DNA of 10,997 nucleotides from Myxococcales bacterium (lineage in GTDB: Bacteria; Myxococcota_C; UBA6777). The translations under genes and the position numbers were made by a program. Position 1 is the stretch's first letter. The number at the start of each line of letters is the position of its first letter. Positions 7,401-10,997 of this stretch are shown piece by piece. The DNA lies in assembly GCA_027005175.1 (NCBI GenBank), contig JALTMC010000764.1:1-10997 (forward strand), in the 5' to 3' direction. Under the pieces are notes generated by a model that saw nothing but the letters and a program-made list of their open reading frames with translations, searched no databases and was not told the origin of the DNA.

Positions 7401-8679
7401 CGGTAAGCTCTTCAAACAGTGGAGACGTCACTCTGGCTGGGCTCGCAGTGTTGACTTTGACTCTCTCGGCTATCTACTTGTCACGGGGGGCGACGACAAT
7501 ACATTGCGTGTTTGGAGCGCGACAAGCTTCAATTATTCTCGGACTCTTTACGGTGCTCGCGGGGATGTTCTCCAGGTCAAATTTGGTCCTGCCGGTGAAT
7601 TGATCGCTGGAGCTGCCGCAAACCATGCGATTCATCTTTGGCTGTGGCGTGACAGTCACAACACAGAGATCTTAAAAGGCCACACCGGACGTATTCGAGG
7701 TCTTTCGTTTCATCCCAATGGAAAATGGCTGGCCTCTGTCTCTGATGATAAAACTGTGCGATTGTGGCCTCTTCACTACAAACCTTTGGTTGATACTCAG
7801 TATCTCATCCCTTATTCGGGGACTCTCGCGCTGGCGTATGATGCGACACTCAACCTACTGGCCGCCGCTGGAGATAACTCTTACTCTCGGCTGTACGATG
7901 CAACCAGCCGACGTTTGTATCGCAATCTGTCAAGCCACTCCGGGCGAATTCGTGCTCTGGCCTATCACCCCAAGAAGAATTATCTCTTCTCGGCTTCCGA
8001 TGACCGAGCGATTCGCATCTATAAAGCTTCAAAGTCAGGACAAATCTCAATTCGTTATATGACTGTGCATGCAAGCACTGTCTCCGATCTTTTGCTGACA
8101 GATGGTGGAAACGTCCTGGTCACGGCATCCACCGATCAGACTGTCAAAGTTTGGAAACTCAATGCAGCCACATCGACTCTAACCCTGCTTGATATCCTTG
8201 GACATGGCGGGGCAGTGCATCAAATTCGCGCCAGCACCGATGGCTCTTTGCTGTTGACCTGGGCCAGCGATCGAACCGTGCGCTTGTGGGACCTCAAAAC
8301 GGGACAGTTGCGCCGAACTTATCGTGTGAATGGCACCATCGCTGGCATTGCCTTGCGACCGGATGGCAAACAACTTGCGATCATGACCTCGGATGGTGCT
8401 CTTCGTATTTGGCTTACATCCGAAGAAGCGGAGAAACCAAACCTGATCAAACAGTGGAAAGGTAAACCAAAATACCTTCGGTATGACCCAAAAAGTCAGT
8501 GGCTTGTTGTTGCTTTCGACAAAAAGAAGCTGCTCCTCTTGGAAGCAAACTGTTACCGAAAACTTCGCCAATACGATCTCCGCTTTGGCGAAGCACAAAT
8601 ACTCACCTGGTCTCCCAACTCAAAGCTCCTCTTTGTTGGTGATCACAACGGTGGTATCACAATATGGTCGAAGCCGTAG
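4474..8679 (+). CDS. Giant WD40-repeat lipoprotein with 28 propeller blades
   Basis: About 1401 residues from ATG 4474. ATG 4489 and TTG 4441 are alternatives in the same frame; 4474 and 4489 have equally weak GGA-type Shine-Dalgarnos and both leave the signal peptide intact. Domain order (4474 numbering): n-region and hydrophobic core LVWLCFAALIGVAW; lipobox STGC with Cys37 and Ser at +2, compatible with export to the outer membrane; a Cys-rich module with Cys45, 51, 57, 62, 65 and 71; a Glu/Val/Pro/Ala stalk (about 80-178) built on a 12-bp repeat at 102-129; then 28 WD40 repeats from about residue 209 to the C terminus. Typical repeats read GH...SPDGK.LAS.S.D.TI.LWD (for example RTIRLWDVATGK). 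Propeller blocks by repeat count are about 209-521, 522-815, 816-1113 and 1114-1401. Blades 6, 12, 20, 22, 23 and 27 are degenerate in the WD strand. No catalytic domain is visible. WD40 propellers bind proteins, so a surface or periplasmic scaffold is inferred. Confidence 0.93.
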   Translation: MGNSRMIRRVFEPLVLGKLVWLCFAALIGVAWVSTGCSPQGPTACTLDSQCQSGWRCEAQVCVDCGVSGNCPKESVSDGSSTANETAKEPVATEPTTETITEPAVESAVESAVESAVESPVESPVEPSVEKPPVPEEPVASSENPADVSDAGRPERVVERAPEKVVERVPEVPKVPTKICQTPPALPKGSTPSRFAAQWHSQPYNYISSSTGSVMDMTADGTMLAVGSFNSMAVQIWKWKTDRYKLAYSLWTGHTRWLRSLRFSRDGKFLATGSLDAAIRVWRTSDWKLLHVMERHGSTVYGLDFSPDGKTLVSAGYYDYRIRFWDLKTGLQLKSFYNRRVGSTSASAVYAVSYSPDGKFVATTSNDNAVKVWDVTTGKVRLTMRGHTSTIWTVKYSPDGKWLVSSSNDRTARLWNAKTGALVKVLRNPNTTGRGITYSAVFGKDSKIVMVSGGSDRWVYFYDLVKKVYVYKSATLRHSSTVLSVRLHPNGKMALSVGYDNFLRVWSLGVKPKQKRLYDIYPDLVYRMVPHPNGKYAWVSWSNHSSIQLWDLTKHKEIGRWLGHSAGVRALALSPNKQILASASIDRTIRLWDVATGKVVRVIKDAHTLAINHLVFRPNGNWLASSGDDQTVKLWDVSNGKLVRTLSGHSGRVYESAISPNGETLASVGGDMRTRIWSLTNQQQPPKVIAGNNDRVMTVTFDPKGQWLTTGSYNRRVRTLKTSDYTLLRESSAPLSVVRHLTYSLDGKMLAAASNDRKIKVWDTATGALKHTFSGHLGPVSQVLFKSLTQIQSISLDRSIRTWNLEPSRKGKTLQGHTDAVQAVSFSPDGKILATASKDKTIRLWSTSTWKTTSTLKGHRGGITTLAFSADGKSLASGDDEKQIYLWNVATGQGAAIPDAHQTAIVGVAFDPTGTWLASASSDGHIRLWDRKNSKLIREWKGPAGKTVSGMALSIDGKVLSTTHNDGYIRNWKTMDGKLFKQWRRHSGWARSVDFDSLGYLLVTGGDDNTLRVWSATSFNYSRTLYGARGDVLQVKFGPAGELIAGAAANHAIHLWLWRDSHNTEILKGHTGRIRGLSFHPNGKWLASVSDDKTVRLWPLHYKPLVDTQYLIPYSGTLALAYDATLNLLAAAGDNSYSRLYDATSRRLYRNLSSHSGRIRALAYHPKKNYLFSASDDRAIRIYKASKSGQISIRYMTVHASTVSDLLLTDGGNVLVTASTDQTVKVWKLNAATSTLTLLDILGHGGAVHQIRASTDGSLLLTWASDRTVRLWDLKTGQLRRTYRVNGTIAGIALRPDGKQLAIMTSDGALRIWLTSEEAEKPNLIKQWKGKPKYLRYDPKSQWLVVAFDKKKLLLLEANCYRKLRQYDLRFGEAQILTWSPNSKLLFVGDHNGGITIWSKP
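4777..4860 (+). repeat. In-frame 12-bp coding minisatellite, 7 units
   Basis: Seven consecutive 12-bp units with consensus GAGTCTGCGGTA, the middle three identical and the outer ones diverged. They encode E-S-A-V, E-P-A-V, E-S-P-V or E-P-S-V tetrapeptides in the stalk between the lipid anchor and the propellers. The unit is a multiple of three, so copy-number change would keep the frame and alter only stalk length. Confidence 0.85.
4933..4980 (+). repeat. 24-bp tandem duplication in the stalk
   Basis: Two adjacent 24-bp units (4933-4956 and 4957-4980) encode PERVVERA and PEKVVERV. They differ at two bases. They extend the acidic, Pro-containing stalk of the WD40 lipoprotein just after the 12-bp repeat region. 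Confidence 0.75.
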
Positions 8680-8695
8680 GGGTTCTTCTTCAAAC

Positions 8696-8724
8696 GGCCA
8701 ATGACCCGGCTCAAGCGGTTGGCC
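8696..8724 (+). terminator. Hairpin after the large WD40 gene, possible terminator
   Basis: GGCCAA (8696-8701) pairs with TTGGCC (8719-8724), and CCG (8706-8708) with CGG (8716-8718), leaving TGAC bulged and a 7-nt loop. It begins 17 nt after the WD40 stop codon. There is no T-run after it, so intrinsic termination is uncertain; the hairpin could equally stabilise the 3' end of the mRNA. Confidence 0.3.
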
Positions 8725-8753
8725 ACGCAGCATTGGGTTTTGGGTGTCGGCCC

Positions 8754-8816
8754 CTCGGTACAAACGGCTGGGTGCTCGGTACAAACGGCTGGGTACTCGG
8801 TGTAAATAGCTGGGTA
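8754..8816 (+). repeat. 21-bp intergenic tandem repeat, 3 copies
   Basis: Copies at 8754-8774, 8775-8795 and 8796-8816 share the core CTCGGTACAAACGGCTGGGT. Copies 1 and 2 differ only in the last base; copy 3 carries a few substitutions (CTCGGTGTAAATAGCTGGGT). They fill the middle of the 182-bp gap between the two WD40 genes and are followed by an A-free G/T-rich tract (8817-8848). There are no spacers between copies, so this is not a CRISPR. Short open frames across it lack ribosome binding sites. Confidence 0.8.
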
Positions 8817-8861
8817 CTGTGTTCTGTGTTTTGTGTTGTTCTTTGTTAGTGGGATGGTGTT

Positions 8862-10997
8862 ATGCAAGGTTGTTCATTCAGTGTGTTGTGTGGTGTGAGA
8901 AGAGCTTCTTTTGTGGGGGTTTTTTCTGCCATGGGGTTGTGGTTGTTTGTGTCTTGTTCTCCTGGCCCTGCTACGGAGCAAGTGACATCGGATGCTGCTG
9001 AGGGAAAAGCTTCGGTAGAGCCGAGAGCAGAGCCTGCTTTGGAGCCTGTTGAGGTGGTCAAAGAATCGATCGTTGAAAGGATGCCAGAGTCCACATCGGA
9101 GTCGAAGGCAGAGCGCGTATTGGAGCCTCGGTCTGAGTCTTCTGTTGAGCCTACGACAGAGCCAACGCAGGACATTGGAGTTGAACCCCAGGATGCTGGT
9201 TTGGATGGTGGGAGTCTTGAGAAAATACCTGAGGCGGTTGCTGAAACGAAGCCCGAACGCCCTCGGGGAGAGTGTCGGGAAGGAGAGACTCGTGCCTGTT
9301 ATTCGGGTATTCCGGGCACACGTAAAAAGGGGATATGCCGGGATGGTCGCCAAGCCTGTCACAAAACAAAGTGGGGGCCTTGCTTGAACAGCGTGTTACC
9401 TCAAACGGAAACTTGTGATGGAAAGGATAACGACTGCAATGGAACTGTCGACGACAACTGCTGTTCGTCTTTTTCTCACAGCAAAACCTGGTTTGCGACG
9501 CGCACTGAGATCGCTGCTATCTCATTTTCTCCGGATGGATTGAATGTTGCAGTCGCCTACAGTGACTCTTACACTCGAGTGTGGAGGCTCTCTGATTTTC
9601 GCTTGTTGTATCGGTATAACTTTGTCTACAATCAGCCTGCAAGAAGTGTGGATTGGAGCCCTGACGGTAAGCTGCTTGTTGCCAGTGGAGAGGGCGATTA
9701 CTTTCGCATACTGACACTCCGCTTGTCGAGGTATAAGTATACATTTCGTGGACACGTTTCGTATGTGACACATGTGCGGTTTAGCCCAGACGGTAAGTAT
9801 ATTGCTTCAGGTGGTTCCGATGGAACGGTTCGCTTGTGGGATGTAGCAACAGGAAAAGAGCTACGTGTATGGAAGAAACATACACAGCCCATCTCGGGAT
9901 TGAGCTTCTCTCCCAACAGCAAACAGGTGGTGTCGGGTTCGGATGATAAGTCGATCTATGTATGGTCTATTGCATCGAACAATCCGGCACTTACGTTGAA
10001 AGGTCACAAGGACCTTATCACAGATACTTGGTTTTCTCCCGATGGCACGTTGATTGCGTCTTCTTCCTTCGACAAGGAAATCCGCCTTTGGTCTGCTTCG
10101 ACCGGTAAGCTTGTCCGCACTCTCAAAGGACACACAAAATTTGTCACCAGTTTGTCCTTTAGCCCTGATGGTAAGACTTTGGCATCCACTGCTTTTAAGG
10201 AGTCTCCACGTTTGTGGAAAGTCAGTGATGGCTCATTTGTTCGCTCTTTAAGTATGTATGGTAAAGGCCTCGAAGTAAATACTATAAAGTACCATCCTCA
10301 GGGTCGTATGGTTGCTTCAGGTGGCTCGGATGGGAAGGTACGTTTGTGGAATGCAGCGCGTGATATCAAGTTACGTGAAGGGCTGGGACCTGAGATCTCT
10401 GCCATCGCTCTTCATCCAAAACAACCGTGGATCGTGTTGGGCCGAGACAATTGGGATGTTCAGATCTGGAATTATAAAACAGGTACATTTTTGCAGGGTC
10501 TTTCTGGGCATACAAGTTATATTCGGGCCAGTTTTTTTACACAGGATGGAAAGTTTCTTGTCACTGCAGCCTACGATGGTCAGATGAAGTGGTGGGATAC
10601 CCAAACATGGACAGTCGTGCGAACCGTCGCTGTCTCCTCGCCCGTACGCGCTGTTCGCTGGATCGAGAGGGTGCCAGGTGGGAAGTACTTTGCCTCGGTG
10701 TCGGATGAGCGACGTCTGCGGATTTGGAAGTTGTCAGATGGCTCACTGTATAAGCGGATGGGGACGGCAAAAGATGCACGAAAAACTACGTTGTATTCCA
10801 TTGCTACCCACTACAAAGGCGATTTGATTGCAACAGGAGCGAGCAGCGCGGATCCAACGATTCGCATCTGGTCCATCAAGTCAGGTACGATTGTTCGAGT
10901 GCTGCAAGGACATCGTAGTTCTGTGCTGTCTTTGTCGTTTCATCCCACCAGCGACATCTTGGCATCGGCAGGAACGAGTGATCGGACGATCCGTTTG
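8862..10997 (+). CDS. Second WD40-repeat lipoprotein with MopE-type Cys/Asp module (3' end outside window)
   Basis: An open frame from ATG 8862 with no stop to the window edge (712 codons). GGGA at 8851-8854 is its Shine-Dalgarno, and an in-frame TAG at 8847 rules out a start further upstream. Residues 1-32 are a lipoprotein signal: n-region with R13-R14, hydrophobic core to LWLFVS, Cys32, Ser at +2. A Glu/Pro/Ser-rich stalk follows (about 35-135). Then comes a Cys module starting CREGETRACYSG (138-149) and ending CDGKDNDCNGTVDDNCC (185-201), the putative metal-binding (MopE-type, PF11617-like) pattern common in myxobacterial surface proteins. From about residue 213 there are 11 complete WD40 repeats and a twelfth cut after DRTIRL. 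Blade 3 is the most canonical (GGSDGTVRLWDVATGK). It is a paralogue of the WD40 lipoprotein directly upstream. Role inferred: surface or periplasmic binding scaffold. Confidence 0.92.
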   Translation, partial: MQGCSFSVLCGVRRASFVGVFSAMGLWLFVSCSPGPATEQVTSDAAEGKASVEPRAEPALEPVEVVKESIVERMPESTSESKAERVLEPRSESSVEPTTEPTQDIGVEPQDAGLDGGSLEKIPEAVAETKPERPRGECREGETRACYSGIPGTRKKGICRDGRQACHKTKWGPCLNSVLPQTETCDGKDNDCNGTVDDNCCSSFSHSKTWFATRTEIAAISFSPDGLNVAVAYSDSYTRVWRLSDFRLLYRYNFVYNQPARSVDWSPDGKLLVASGEGDYFRILTLRLSRYKYTFRGHVSYVTHVRFSPDGKYIASGGSDGTVRLWDVATGKELRVWKKHTQPISGLSFSPNSKQVVSGSDDKSIYVWSIASNNPALTLKGHKDLITDTWFSPDGTLIASSSFDKEIRLWSASTGKLVRTLKGHTKFVTSLSFSPDGKTLASTAFKESPRLWKVSDGSFVRSLSMYGKGLEVNTIKYHPQGRMVASGGSDGKVRLWNAARDIKLREGLGPEISAIALHPKQPWIVLGRDNWDVQIWNYKTGTFLQGLSGHTSYIRASFFTQDGKFLVTAAYDGQMKWWDTQTWTVVRTVAVSSPVRAVRWIERVPGGKYFASVSDERRLRIWKLSDGSLYKRMGTAKDARKTTLYSIATHYKGDLIATGASSADPTIRIWSIKSGTIVRVLQGHRSSVLSLSFHPTSDILASAGTSDRTIRL

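Noticed and set aside
5098-8676. Recent amplification of nearly identical WD40 units
   Set aside because: By eye the blades are diverged at both DNA and protein level outside the short SPDGK and LWD motifs. This looks like an old array rather than the near-identical repeats of fast-evolving WD40 recognition proteins.
8754-8816. Possible CRISPR array
   Set aside because: The three copies abut directly with no spacers, and there is no cas gene in the window.
8643-8867. Short open frames on both strands across the 21-bp repeats (repeating LGTNGWV on +, YPAVCTE on -)
   Set aside because: The heptad-like peptides simply reflect a 21-bp repeat being a multiple of three. No Shine-Dalgarno is seen and the frames run into the flanking genes.
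4474-10997. One WD40 gene split by a frameshift or stop
   Set aside because: The second gene has its own Shine-Dalgarno, lipoprotein signal, stalk and Cys module, and the first ends cleanly after a complete blade. They are two genes.

Overview
The window carries six protein-coding regions, two of them cut by the window edges, and no RNA gene, insertion sequence or CRISPR array that I can support. Base composition is near 50% GC. Three signs suggest a Gram-negative, predator- or myxobacteria-like lineage of the former Deltaproteobacteria (Myxococcota or Bradymonadota type): several Sec/SPII lipoproteins, Cys-rich 'DSQC...G..C...VCVDC' modules, and a MopE-type 'CDGKDNDCNGTVDDNC' motif. This placement is inference; there is no rRNA or ribosomal protein gene to confirm it.

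Left part (1-1466): two overlapping genes read leftward. One is a complete polytopic membrane protein of the LPG-synthase-TM/flippase-like family. The other is the first 47 codons of an unidentified gene whose ATG overlaps the membrane gene's stop (ATGA). A 322-bp divergent intergenic region separates them from the rightward genes and holds a nested inverted repeat.

Middle (1467-4297): rightward genes for prolipoprotein diacylglyceryl transferase (lgt, with an unusual Lys/Arg-rich tail), an uncharacterised predicted lipoprotein, and a TruC/RluA-type pseudouridine synthase only 13 nt further on. The 3' end of the synthase gene encodes a non-catalytic Ser-rich tail from DNA packed with back-to-back perfect inverted repeats.

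Right part (4298-10997): two tandem genes for very large WD40 lipoproteins. The first is complete (about 1401 aa). It has a lipoprotein signal, a Cys-rich module, a Glu/Val/Pro stalk encoded by a 12-bp minisatellite, and then 28 WD40 blades, which divide into four blocks of seven and run to the last residue. The second is open at the window edge (712 residues seen). It has its own lipoprotein signal, a Glu/Pro-rich stalk, a MopE-type Cys/Asp module and at least 12 blades. They look like paralogues sharing one template: lipid anchor, Cys module and stalk (in either order), then a long propeller rod.

Taken together, the enzyme that lipidates lipoproteins (Lgt) lies next to three of its predicted substrates. 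The WD40 pair has no recognisable enzymatic domain, so surface or periplasmic protein-binding scaffolds are the most economical guess. The window does not show what they bind.
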